Shown here: piece by piece, positions 43,821 through 53,103 of the stretch | How positions within the stretch are numbered: the stretch's first letter is position 1 | Layout of the letters: each line of letters begins with the position of its first letter | From: Actinomadura sp. K4S16 | GTDB lineage: Bacteria; Actinomycetota; Actinomycetes; Streptosporangiales; Streptosporangiaceae | Direction of reading: 5' to 3' | Length of the DNA: 64,000 bases | Assembly (NCBI RefSeq): GCF_008327685.1 | Contig: NZ_BDDE01000011.1 | Location: 608,774-672,773 of the forward strand | The notes under the pieces: generated by a model | Seen by the model: only the letters and a program-made list of their open reading frames with translations | The model's database searches: none | Told to the model about the DNA's origin: nothing | Program-made: the position numbers and the translations under genes

Positions 43821-44183
43821 TCACCCGGTGAGGGCCTGCGCGATCGCCATCCCGCAGTAGGCCGCGCCGAGCCCCGCGACGATGCTCGCCCCCGCATTGG
43901 CCACGGCGTAGAAGCGCACGCCGTCCTCGGCGAGGCGCAGGGTCTCGTAGCCGAAGGTGGAGTACGTGGTCAGCGCGCCGCAGAACCCCGTCCCGGCGAA
44001 GGCCGCGACGCCGCCGTGCGCGGGCGTCGCCGCGAGCAGGCCGAGGACGAAGGACCCCGCGACGTTGACGGTGAACGTCCCCCACGGGAACACCGAGTCG
44101 TGCCGGGCCTGGACGGCCCGGTCGGCGAGGTAGCGCAGCGGGGCGCCGAGCGCGGCGCCCAGCGCGATCAGCACGATGGTCAC
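43821..44183 (-). CDS. crcB: Fluoride channel subunit CrcB (second of pair)
   Basis: A 120-residue four-helix membrane protein of the Fluc/CrcB family: GAALGAPLRYLADRAV near the N-terminus, FPWGTFTVNVAGSFVLGLL (the conserved Asn and Gly-Ser), and GFCGALTTYSTFGYE carrying the Thr/Ser-Phe pore motif. It exports fluoride passively as a dual-topology dimer. The GTG start at 44183 overlaps the stop of the preceding crcB copy by 4 bp, so a heterodimer of the two products is expected, as in many Gram-positive bacteria. Confidence 0.9.
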   Translation of the reverse strand: MTIVLIALGAALGAPLRYLADRAVQARHDSVFPWGTFTVNVAGSFVLGLLAATPAHGGVAAFAGTGFCGALTTYSTFGYETLRLAEDGVRFYAVANAGASIVAGLGAAYCGMAIAQALTG

Positions 44184-44695
44184 TGCCCGCCCGCCTCGCT
44201 CCGCTCCGCGTACCGCACCCTCGCGACCGCCTCCCGGCGGCGCGGCCGGGCCAGGAGGCGGGTCACGCGGACGCCCGCGTAGACCGCCGCGAGCGCTGCC
44301 GCGAGCGTCCCGGCCAGGTAGGCCAGCCCCACCAGCGGCGCACCGCGGCCCACCATCTCCTGGACGTCGACGATGTAAGTCGAGAACGTGGTGAAGCCGC
44401 CCAGCACCCCCACGCCGAGGAACGGCCGCACGAGCCGGTGCGCCTGCCATGTCTCGGTGACGAGGACCATCAGCACCCCGATCAGAAGGCACCCCGAGAC
44501 GTTCACCCAGAAGACGGCCCACGGGAACTCCCCCGCGCGGTGGAGGAACGCGCTGCCGAGCCCGTACCGCGCGAGCGCCCCGAGGGCCCCGCCGGCCGCT
44601 ATGGCCCCGAGCACCGCCCAAGGCGCGTCGCGCAGCTCGTAGCGCTGCCTCGGAACATGAAGGTCGACATCGGAGTCAACGGGGCGGCCGGTCAC
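44180..44695 (-). CDS. crcB: Fluoride channel subunit CrcB (first of pair)
   Basis: A 171-residue CrcB with a longer cytoplasmic N-terminus (about 28 residues) and a basic C-terminal tail. Conserved pieces are GGALGALARYGLGSAF, FPWAVFWVNVSGCLLIGVL and GVLGGFTTFSTYIVDV with the pore Phe/Thr/Ser residues. The GTG at 44695 is preferred because an AGGAG lies nine bases upstream; an in-frame GTG at 44704 is directly next to that site. A 6-bp hairpin upstream pairs with the GGTAGG part of the ribosome site, suggesting translational control. Confidence 0.88.
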   Translation of the reverse strand: MTGRPVDSDVDLHVPRQRYELRDAPWAVLGAIAAGGALGALARYGLGSAFLHRAGEFPWAVFWVNVSGCLLIGVLMVLVTETWQAHRLVRPFLGVGVLGGFTTFSTYIVDVQEMVGRGAPLVGLAYLAGTLAAALAAVYAGVRVTRLLARPRRREAVARVRYAERSEAGGQ

Positions 44696-44705
44696 GGGGC
44701 ACACT

Positions 44706-44756
44706 CCTACCAGTACGACGCACTCACCGGTAGGGACCGTTGGCGGAACGTTCCGC
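44706..44756 (-). promoter_or_regulatory. Leader hairpin masking the crcB ribosome site, and an upstream palindrome
   Basis: On the crcB transcript CCTACC (44734-44729) can pair with GGTAGG (44711-44706), and the latter runs into the AGGAG ribosome site. Just upstream, GCGGAACGTTCCGC (44743-44756) is a perfect 14-bp palindrome suitable as a repressor site. I do not see the conserved GGCGAUG start of the known fluoride riboswitch. Confidence 0.45.
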
Positions 44757-44869
44757 GGTTCGCCGTCCAGGCACGGCGGGCCCCACCGCCGTTCCCCGTC
44801 TCCGGGTCCTTCCCGAGACTACCGGCACCGTGTGACCGAGGCGTCCCCGGGTGGTGGGACGGGCCGGCG

Positions 44870-45769
44870 TCAGGGCTTGGGCAGCGCGCAGGACCCGCTC
44901 AGCACGACGGCGTTGCCCCTGCCGAGGCAGCGGGCGAGCAGGTAGGTCTGCTGCCCGTAGTGGCTGCCCTGCCGGACGGTGACGTGCCCGGCGCGGTCGA
45001 TCTCGCACGGGTTGTTGAGCGTGCAGCGCTCGCCGTCGTCGTTGCCGGTGTTGTTGATGCCGACGACCTGGCGCGTCCGGGCGTCGACGACCGGCGACCC
45101 GGACGTCCCGTGAACGGTCCGGCACTGCGGCGCGTAGCGGATGGAGTCCTTCCAGGTCCAGTCGGCCTCGCGCAGCCGGTAGACGGTCGCGTCGATCCTG
45201 CAGCCGTAGATCTTCCGCCAGTACCCGGACACGACGCGGATCCCCGTGCCCGCGTGCGGCTTCGCCGTCGACAGGCGCAGCGCGGGGATCCCGTAGCGCT
45301 TCCGGATCGCGGCATAGGTCGTGTTCAGCCGGTACACCGTCACGTCGGTGTCGGTCATCGTGGCGTACTCGACCCTGGTGGCCTGGAGGGTGCCGAGGTC
45401 CTCGCCGCCCGTCCGGTCGAGGAGCGTGAACGTCCGGGACGAATTCCGGTTCACGATCACCTCGCCGGCCTCCGGCATGCCCGACTCCAGGCAGTGGCCG
45501 TTGGTCAGCACCAGCGCCGGGTCGGTGTCCCGCGACCGGGGCCCGCGCACGAGGGAGCCCGAGCAGTTGCTCAACGCGACGATCCCGGTGAAGTCGACCT
45601 GCGCCCGCTCGAGGCGCGGCGCCTGCGGCAGTGCGGCCTGGGGCGGTGCGGGTGCTCCCTGCGGCAGGGCGGGCGCGGCCTGCGCGGGGCCTGAGGCGAG
45701 CGCGCCGGCGAGCGCGAGGGCGAGCGTCCCGGCGGCGGTGAGGGCGGCTGCGGCGAGGCGGCTGGGCAT
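44870..45769 (-). CDS. Secreted trypsin-like serine protease
   Basis: A 299-residue exported protein. A signal peptide of about 32 residues ends near ASGPAQA-AP and is followed by an Ala/Pro-rich stretch. The catalytic triad is visible as LTNGHCLE (His), TDTDVTVYRL (Asp) and VHGTSGSPVV (Ser). Several cysteines (NCSG, GHC, YGC, QCRT, RCTLNNPC, ARCLG, SCAL) could form disulfides outside the cell. Substrate unknown. A GAGAGGATC ribosome site precedes the ATG at 45769. No propeptide of the alpha-lytic type is present. Confidence 0.87.
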   Translation of the reverse strand: MPSRLAAAALTAAGTLALALAGALASGPAQAAPALPQGAPAPPQAALPQAPRLERAQVDFTGIVALSNCSGSLVRGPRSRDTDPALVLTNGHCLESGMPEAGEVIVNRNSSRTFTLLDRTGGEDLGTLQATRVEYATMTDTDVTVYRLNTTYAAIRKRYGIPALRLSTAKPHAGTGIRVVSGYWRKIYGCRIDATVYRLREADWTWKDSIRYAPQCRTVHGTSGSPVVDARTRQVVGINNTGNDDGERCTLNNPCEIDRAGHVTVRQGSHYGQQTYLLARCLGRGNAVVLSGSCALPKP

Positions 45770-45885
45770 GCGGATCCTCTCGGGCGGGCCGGCGCGAGCC
45801 GCCCCGGGCGGGACGGCGCCGGCGCGGCGGATGCTAGATCATCTACCCCCGGCGCAGCGGCCCCACCGTTCCCGACGGCCAGTGC

Positions 45886-47403
<1,518 letters not shown>

Positions 47404-47437
47404 GGACTCTTCCTTTCCGCCCGCGCGAACGGGCACC

Positions 47438-48280
47438 TCAGGTGACGTCGTACTCCGGCTTCGGCTCGGTGGGCAGGCCGCCCTCCTCCTCCGGGAGGTT
47501 GCGCCCGACGAGCAGGAGGAACAGGCCGGCGCCGAGCACGCCGCCGATCAGCGGCGCGGCGATGGGAACCCAGAAGTACAGCCCGCCGTACTGGTCCCGC
47601 CAGGCGGTGTCGTAGCCGGTCAGGTACTGGGCGAGCCGGGGCCCGAAGTCGCGGGCCGGGTTGATCGCGTAGCCGGCGTCGGAGCCGAACGCCATCCCGA
47701 TCGCCACCACCACGAGGCCGATGATCAGCGGTGCCAGGTTGGACAGCGGCGGCGCGTTGCGCGGGTCGGTGAGGGCGAGGACGAGGAACAGCAGGATGGC
47801 CGTGCCGATCACCTGGTCGCGGAACGCGCCCCAGGTGCCGACCGGGAGCGAGCCGTTGCCCGGCAGGGTGGAGAACACGAACTGGGTCTTGAAGGTGTGT
47901 CCGGGGTCGAACTTCGCGAGGATCTCGCTGTAGTCCCACCGGACGATCAGCGCGGCCACGAAGGCGCCGAGCGTCTGCGCGAAGCAGAACGGCAGGACCT
48001 TGCGCCAGGGGAACCCCTGGAACACCGCGAGCGCGACGGTGACGGCGGGGTTGAGGTGGCCACCGCTGATCCGGGCCGCGACGTACACGCCGAGCGTGAC
48101 GCCGAAGCCCCAGGCCCAGGCGATGCTGTTGTGGTCGCCGAGGCTCTGCGGCTCGCCGAGCCCGCTCGCCGCGACGACCTGGGCGACGACGCCCACGCCG
48201 AACAGGATCAGGATCAGCGTGCCGGCGAACTCCGCCGACATCTCCCTGACGATCTCGGGGAGTCTCGGCCCTCGCGTCAT
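47438..48280 (-). CDS. glpF: Glycerol uptake facilitator (aquaglyceroporin)
   Basis: A 280-residue MIP-family channel with six membrane helices and both NPA half-helices: [15 protein letters not shown] and [15 protein letters not shown]. The Asp after the second NPAR (NPARD) is the mark of glycerol-conducting members. The C-terminal tail is acidic and cytoplasmic ([19 protein letters not shown]). It precedes glpK in a two-gene operon. A GAGGAGGAG ribosome site lies directly ahead of the ATG. The 83-bp upstream gap must hold the promoter; I could not identify its boxes. Confidence 0.94.
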   Translation of the reverse strand: MTRGPRLPEIVREMSAEFAGTLILILFGVGVVAQVVAASGLGEPQSLGDHNSIAWAWGFGVTLGVYVAARISGGHLNPAVTVALAVFQGFPWRKVLPFCFAQTLGAFVAALIVRWDYSEILAKFDPGHTFKTQFVFSTLPGNGSLPVGTWGAFRDQVIGTAILLFLVLALTDPRNAPPLSNLAPLIIGLVVVAIGMAFGSDAGYAINPARDFGPRLAQYLTGYDTAWRDQYGGLYFWVPIAAPLIGGVLGAGLFLLLVGRNLPEEEGGLPTEPKPEYDVT

Positions 48281-48363
48281 TTCTCCTCCTCGGGCGTGTG
48301 GGCGGGCCGCAGCGGGCCGTGATCGTGATCGTTCCCAAGGAGGGCGTCCCTACACAGAGTGAT

Positions 48364-50040
48364 CTAATGACCGCGGAACGCGTCCTCCAGCCACCACGAG
48401 GGGCACCGGCGGGTGGTCTTGGCGTCCACCACCATCGGCCGGTCGCGCGGCCCCGCCAGCCAGTCGGCCACCGCCGCGAGGTCGGCGCGGGTCCGGACCG
48501 TCGCCGCCGCGCAGCCGAACCCGCGCCCGATCGCGGCCAGGTCGGCCGGCGGGAACGTGACGGTGCCGAGCGGATGCCCGCCCGGGCCGAAGTGGTGCAC
48601 CTCGGCCCCGTAGGCCTCGTCGTCGTAGACGAGCACGAGCAGCCCGAGCCCGAGCCGGACGGCGGTCTCCAGCTCCGCGACCGACATCAGCGCGCCGCCG
48701 TCGCCGAGCGCGGCGACGGCGAGCCGGTCCGGACGGGCCGCGGCGGCGCCGATGGCGGTGGCCAGACCGAGCCCCACCGACTGGAAGGCCTGCGTGAACA
48801 CGAGGCCGTCGTCATCGGGGACGTCCAGGAACATCGCCGGGTAGCCCATGAAGTTGCCGGAGTCGACGGCGACCGTGCGCTCGCGGGGCAGCATCCCGTC
48901 CAGGGCGATCGTCAGCGTGCGCGGGTCGATCCGGGGGCCGCCCTCGCCGTCGTCGGGCTGCTCGTCGTAGGGGACGTCCTGCCAGCGGCCCTCGCGGGCG
49001 AGCCGCTCCGCGACCTCGGGCGTGCGGTACCCGGCGGCCCGGTGCCCGCGCGCGTCGAGCTCGGCGGAGACGGCCCGCGCGGTCTCCGCGGCGTCGCCGA
49101 TCAGGCCGAGGTCGACCGGTCGGTGCGCGCCGAGCGCGTGCGCCTCCACGTCGACCTGCACGACCACGGCGTCCCGGCCGATGAGGGCGCCGTGCCGCGT
49201 CGTCCACCCGGTGAGCGAGCAGCCCCAGGCGACGACCAGGTCCGCGCCGCGGATCAGCTCGGCCGCGGCGGGCGTGGCGAACCCGCCGCTGACGTCCAGG
49301 GCGAAGGGGTCGCCGGCGAACAGGCCGCGCGCCACCGCCGACGTGGCGGGCAGCGCCCCGCAGCGTTCGGCGAGTCCGGCGAGGGCGTCGCGGGCGCCCG
49401 ACAGGCGCGCGCCGCGGCCCGCGACGAACACCGGCCGCTCCGCCGCCTGGAGCGCGTCGGCGAGGCCGCCGACCGCTGCGGGCGGCGGCACCGGCAGCGC
49501 CGGCACCCGGCCCGGCCGGCCCCGCGCGGGCGTCCGCGCCGCCGCCTCCGGCAGGTCGGCGGCCTGCACGTCCAGCGGCAGCCCGAGCAGCACGGTGCGG
49601 CGCTCGGCGACCGCCGTCCGGCAGGCGCGCGCCACATCGGCCAGGGCGGTCTGCGGCGAGTGGATCCGCTCGGGGACGGCGCCCACCGCGGCGGCGATCG
49701 CCGCCTGGTCGACACGGAAGTTGGAGCGGACCGCCGCGGCGGCCACCTCGCCCGCGACCACCACCAGCGGCGTGCGGCTCTTGGCGGCCTCCGCCATGCC
49801 GGTGACCGCGTTGGTGAGGCCGGGCCCCTGGTGGACGGTCGCGATCCCGAGGCCGCGGCCCACCCGCGCGTACGCGTCGGCCATCGTCACGGCGCCGGCC
49901 TCGTGGCGGGCCGCGACGAACCGGGCGCCGTTGGCCACGAGGGCGTTCGTCACGTGGAAGTTGCCGCTGCCGACGACCCCGAAGACGGTGCCGGCGCCGA
50001 ACCGCGCGAGGGCCTGCCCGACGGCCTCGGCGACGTTCAT
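48364..50040 (-). CDS. Thiamine-diphosphate-dependent enzyme (acetolactate synthase / benzoylformate decarboxylase-like)
   Basis: A 558-residue three-domain ThDP enzyme. The Pyr domain has VFGVVGSGNFHVTNALVANG and the catalytic glutamate in ARHEAGAVTMADAYAR (about residue 47). The central domain starts near residue 190. The PP domain has AALGDGGALMSVAELETAVRLGLGLLVLVYDDEAYGAE for ThDP-Mg. The protein is not ordinary acetolactate synthase: the usual FAD-segment wording is missing. Its ATG overlaps the stop of the cyclase-family gene (ATGA), so the two act together, presumably in a 2-oxo-acid pathway. Substrate unknown. Confidence 0.82.
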   Translation of the reverse strand: MNVAEAVGQALARFGAGTVFGVVGSGNFHVTNALVANGARFVAARHEAGAVTMADAYARVGRGLGIATVHQGPGLTNAVTGMAEAAKSRTPLVVVAGEVAAAAVRSNFRVDQAAIAAAVGAVPERIHSPQTALADVARACRTAVAERRTVLLGLPLDVQAADLPEAAARTPARGRPGRVPALPVPPPAAVGGLADALQAAERPVFVAGRGARLSGARDALAGLAERCGALPATSAVARGLFAGDPFALDVSGGFATPAAAELIRGADLVVAWGCSLTGWTTRHGALIGRDAVVVQVDVEAHALGAHRPVDLGLIGDAAETARAVSAELDARGHRAAGYRTPEVAERLAREGRWQDVPYDEQPDDGEGGPRIDPRTLTIALDGMLPRERTVAVDSGNFMGYPAMFLDVPDDDGLVFTQAFQSVGLGLATAIGAAAARPDRLAVAALGDGGALMSVAELETAVRLGLGLLVLVYDDEAYGAEVHHFGPGGHPLGTVTFPPADLAAIGRGFGCAAATVRTRADLAAVADWLAGPRDRPMVVDAKTTRRCPSWWLEDAFRGH

Positions 50041-50810
50041 CGCTCGATCAGCGCGAGCACGCGGGCGGGGCTGCCCGAGCCGCCGACGATCGGCAGCGGG
50101 GAGGCGAGCAGCACGGCGCCGCGGGCCGGCAGCCGGTCGAGGCCGCGCAGCTGGGTGAGCCCGTACTTGCCCGCGCCGAGGAAGTAGGAGTGGCACGGGA
50201 ACGGCGGGTCGAAGCCGTGGGCGGCGCCCGCGTCGGTGCCCACGGTCTCCACGCCGAGCCCGAGCAGGGGCGTCTCCTCGGCGAGCCACCGGGCGCACTC
50301 GGCCGAGATCCCCGGCGTGTGCGGGCCGCTCTCGTCGGCGTTGAGGAAGGCGTCCTGGTCGCCGGCGCGGGCGTCCCAGCCCGTCCGGTAGAGGAGCCAG
50401 CCGCCGTCCGGGAGCGGGCCGTGCTCGCCCTCCCAGTCGCGGACGTGGTCGATCTCCAGCAGGAAGTCGGGGTCGGCGGCGGCGCGCTCGGACGCGTCCA
50501 GCACCACGGCGGGGGCGACGAGCCGGGCGGGCGGGACCTCCGAGACGTCCTCCCCGTCGCGGCCGGTGGCCCAGTGCACCGGGGCGTCGAAATGGGTGCC
50601 GACGTGCTCGCCGGTCTCGATGTCGTTCCAGTACCAGGCGGGGCCGCGGTCGTCGTACCGGCTGATCTCCCTCAGCCGGAACGGGACGGTGTTGGCGAAC
50701 GGCTCCGGCAGCCGCAGGATCGGGGTCCGCTCCGACAGCGGGGCGGTCAGGTCGACGATCTCGACGGAGCCGTCGGCGACGGCGGCGAGCAGCTGGGCGA
50801 GCACGGACAT
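50037..50810 (-). CDS. Cyclase-family metal hydrolase (kynurenine formamidase-like)
   Basis: A 257-residue member of the Cyclase/KynB superfamily. The metal-binding hallmark HVGTHFDAPVHW is present near residue 69, preceded by EIVDLTAPLSERTPI. Other hallmarks include WLLYRTGWDAR and GVETVGTDAGAAHGFDPPFPCH. Family members hydrolyse N-formyl, amide or lactone bonds with a Zn or Mn centre. Its companion is a ThDP decarboxylase-like enzyme, a pairing not typical of tryptophan catabolism. GGAGGAA precedes the ATG at 50810. Confidence 0.84.
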   Translation of the reverse strand: MSVLAQLLAAVADGSVEIVDLTAPLSERTPILRLPEPFANTVPFRLREISRYDDRGPAWYWNDIETGEHVGTHFDAPVHWATGRDGEDVSEVPPARLVAPAVVLDASERAAADPDFLLEIDHVRDWEGEHGPLPDGGWLLYRTGWDARAGDQDAFLNADESGPHTPGISAECARWLAEETPLLGLGVETVGTDAGAAHGFDPPFPCHSYFLGAGKYGLTQLRGLDRLPARGAVLLASPLPIVGGSGSPARVLALIER

Positions 50811-51029
50811 CGTTCCTCCGGCGGCGCGGGGGCTGGGTGGACGCGCGAATCCGTCGAACGTACCGCAGACGGCCGTGTTCGGAGGGTCACCGGACGCAGG
50901 CCGCGGGCCTTTGTGCCGCGACGCCATGTCCGCCGCCGGATTTCGTCGCACCGCACCATGGACGCGGCGGCGCGGGGCGCCCACCATCGGGGCGGAACCC
51001 CGGCCGAACCCGCCCCCCACGGAGGTCCG
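50811..51029. other. Divergent intergenic region, no identifiable element
   Basis: 219 bp between the cyclase-family gene and the serine hydrolase gene. It must contain both promoters. I found no clear -35/-10 pair, palindrome or RNA structure, apart from the GGAGGT ribosome site before 51030. Confidence 0.4.
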
Positions 51030-52160
51030 ATGCGCCGCAGGCCCTGGACGCTCGCACTCGCCGCAGCCGCCGCCACCGCCGCCCTCGCCGCTCCCCCGGC
51101 GCACGCCGCTCCCCCGGCGCCCGCGCCGCCGCCCGCGCCGTCCGCCCGCGTCACCGAGGCGGCGCGCGGCTTCGACCCCCTGCTCCCCTCGTCCGACCCC
51201 GTCGGCCTGCACGAGGCCCACCGACCGCTCAAGGTCGCCTACACCTACGAAGGCCGCGAGCACACCCTCGACGACTACCTCGCCCGCACCGGGACGCAGG
51301 GATTCGTCGTCCTGGACCGCGACGACGTCGTCTTCGAGCGCTACGTCGCCGCCGACCGCGGCACCCTGTTCCAGTCGTGGTCGATGGCGAAGTCGTTCAC
51401 CTCGGCGGCGGTCGGAATCGCGCTCGGCGAGGGCCTCATCGACTCGATCGACGACCCGGTCACCCGGTACGTCCCGGAGCTCAAGGGGTCGGGGTACGAC
51501 GGCGTCTCGCTGCGGGACCTGCTGCGGATGTCGTCGGGCATCCAGTGGACGGAGACCTACGACGTGCCGTTCGTGCACGTCGCCGCGAGCCTCGGGTACC
51601 CGCTGACCGAGCTGGCCAAGCAGCGCAAGCGCGGATGGCAGCCCGGGACGAGGTTCGAGTACACGAGCATGAACTCGTTCGTCCTCTCCTGGGTGGTGGC
51701 CAAGGCGACCGGCGTCCCGTACCACTCCTACGTCCAGCGGAAGATCTGGGGCCCGGCCGGAATGGCCTCCAAGGCGTACCTGGGCAACGACTCCAACGGC
51801 AACAGCATGGGGTACTGCTGCTACTACGCCACCGACCGCGATTTCGCGAGGTTCGGCCTGCTGTACCTGAACGGCGGCAGGGCGAACGGGCGCCAGGTCG
51901 TCCCCGCCTCCTGGGTGACGGAGTCGACGCGGCCGTCCGCCCCGTTCAACCAGGGGTACGGCCTGCAGTGGTGGCTCGGCGAGGACGGCGACTTCTCCGC
52001 CAACGGCCTCGGCGGCCAGCTCATCTGGGTCTCGCCCCGGTACGGCGTCGTCATCGTGAAGTCGACGCTGGGGACCGTCCTCGCCGGGGAGGAGACCGAC
52101 GCCGCCTTCGAGGCGGTCGCCGCCGAGGTCGCGCGGACCCGCCCGGCCCTGGCGGGCTGA
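51030..52160 (+). CDS. Secreted serine hydrolase, beta-lactamase / 6-aminohexanoate hydrolase (NylB-like) family
   Basis: A 376-residue exported enzyme. The signal peptide (RRRPWTLALAAAAATAALAAPPAHA-AP region) is followed by an Ala/Pro linker. The penicillin-binding-protein fold shows the nucleophile in SMAKSFTS (S-x-x-K, about residue 115), a Tyr motif region YTSMNSFVLSW, and the C-terminal GLGGQLIWVSP in place of the KTG box. LLRMSSGIQWTETYD is typical of NylB-like class C family proteins. It likely hydrolyses amide or ester bonds outside the cell. GGAGGT precedes the ATG; an upstream in-frame ATG would disrupt the signal peptide. Confidence 0.85.
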   Translation: MRRRPWTLALAAAAATAALAAPPAHAAPPAPAPPPAPSARVTEAARGFDPLLPSSDPVGLHEAHRPLKVAYTYEGREHTLDDYLARTGTQGFVVLDRDDVVFERYVAADRGTLFQSWSMAKSFTSAAVGIALGEGLIDSIDDPVTRYVPELKGSGYDGVSLRDLLRMSSGIQWTETYDVPFVHVAASLGYPLTELAKQRKRGWQPGTRFEYTSMNSFVLSWVVAKATGVPYHSYVQRKIWGPAGMASKAYLGNDSNGNSMGYCCYYATDRDFARFGLLYLNGGRANGRQVVPASWVTESTRPSAPFNQGYGLQWWLGEDGDFSANGLGGQLIWVSPRYGVVIVKSTLGTVLAGEETDAAFEAVAAEVARTRPALAG

Positions 52161-52196
52161 CCGCCGTCCCGCGCCGGGGAACATTCCAGATGCGCC

Positions 52197-52215
52197 AGAG
52201 GTTAGCGTTCCCCAA
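52197..52215 (+). promoter_or_regulatory. Imperfect iron box upstream of the siderophore-interacting protein
   Basis: A 19-bp stretch matches the DtxR/IdeR-type box TTAGGTTAGGCTAACCTAA at 12 of 19 positions, with the left core AGGTTAG intact. It ends 29 bp before the ATG of a siderophore-interacting protein, which is the expected target. The right half is poorly conserved. Confidence 0.4.
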
Positions 52216-52244
52216 GGGTGATCCGGATCATCGAAGGGGACCGT

Positions 52245-53090
52245 ATGGCGACGGAACCGGCACGCAGGGGACGCAGGCTCCACCGGGGGACGGTGCTGCG
52301 CACCGAGCACCTCACACCGCACATGATCCGCGTGGTCCTCGGCGGTGACGGGCTCTCGGAGTTCGGCGCGGGCGAGTTCACCGACCACTACGTGAAGCTG
52401 CTGTTCCCCCGGCCGGGCGTCGCCTACCCCGAGCCCTTCGACATGGAGCGGGTCCGCGCCGAGATGCCGCGCGAGCAGTGGCCGAGCACCCGCACCTACA
52501 CCGTCCGCGCGTGGGACGCGGGGGCGCGCGAGCTGACGATCGACTTCGTCCACCACGGCGACAAGGGCCTCGCCGGCCCGTGGGCGGCGAGCGCCCGGCC
52601 GGGCGAGGAGATCTACTTCACCGGGCCGGGCGGCGCCTACGCGCCCCGCGCGGACGCCGGCTGGCACCTGCTCGCCGGCGACGAGAGCGCCCTGCCCGCG
52701 ATCGCCGCCTCGCTGGAGCGCGTCCCGGAGGGCGCCCCCGTCCGCGCGTTCGTCGAGGTCGCCGGACCTGAGGAGGGGCAGGACCTGCGCACGCCCGGCG
52801 ACGCGGAGATCGTCTGGCTGCACCGGGGCGGCGGCCAGGTCGGCGACCTGCTGGTCGAGGCCGTCCAGAAGCTCGACTTCCCGGACGGCGAGGTGCACGC
52901 CTTCGTCCACGGCGAGGCCGACCTCGTCAAGGCCCTCCGCCGCCACCTGCGCGTCGAGCGCGGCATCCCCCTCGACCGGCTGTCGATCTCCGGCTACTGG
53001 CGGCGCGGCCGCGACGAGGACGGCTGGCAGTCCGGCAAGCGCGACTGGAACCGGCAGGTGGAGCAGGAGGAGGCCGAGGCGCTCGGCTGA
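52245..53090 (+). CDS. Siderophore-interacting protein (FAD-binding ferric-siderophore reductase)
   Basis: A 281-residue SIP-family reductase. The FAD-binding barrel shows RGTVLRTEHLTPHMIRVVLGG and the flavin motif STRTYTVRAWD (R-x-Y-T). TIDFVHHGDKGLAGPWAASARPGEEIYFTGPGG completes the cofactor site. The C-terminal NAD(P)-binding domain has LLAGDESALPAIAASLE and HAFVHGEADLVKALRR, and the tail GYWRRGRDEDGW is typical. It reduces Fe(III)-siderophores in the cytosol to release iron. AAGGGGA precedes the ATG. It converges on the ABC1 kinase gene, 13 bp apart. Confidence 0.92.
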   Translation: MATEPARRGRRLHRGTVLRTEHLTPHMIRVVLGGDGLSEFGAGEFTDHYVKLLFPRPGVAYPEPFDMERVRAEMPREQWPSTRTYTVRAWDAGARELTIDFVHHGDKGLAGPWAASARPGEEIYFTGPGGAYAPRADAGWHLLAGDESALPAIAASLERVPEGAPVRAFVEVAGPEEGQDLRTPGDAEIVWLHRGGGQVGDLLVEAVQKLDFPDGEVHAFVHGEADLVKALRRHLRVERGIPLDRLSISGYWRRGRDEDGWQSGKRDWNRQVEQEEAEALG

Positions 53091-53103
53091 CCGCCGCCCG
53101 GGC

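Noticed and set aside
44705..44780. Known-type fluoride riboswitch before crcB
   Set aside because: The conserved GGCGAUG-like start and the expected pseudoknot partners were not found by eye. A simple ribosome-site hairpin is reported instead.
48298..50187. Long plus-strand frame opposite the ThDP enzyme gene
   Set aside because: No recognisable domain, Gly/Arg/Ala-rich composition, and the opposite strand carries clear ThDP motifs in all domains.
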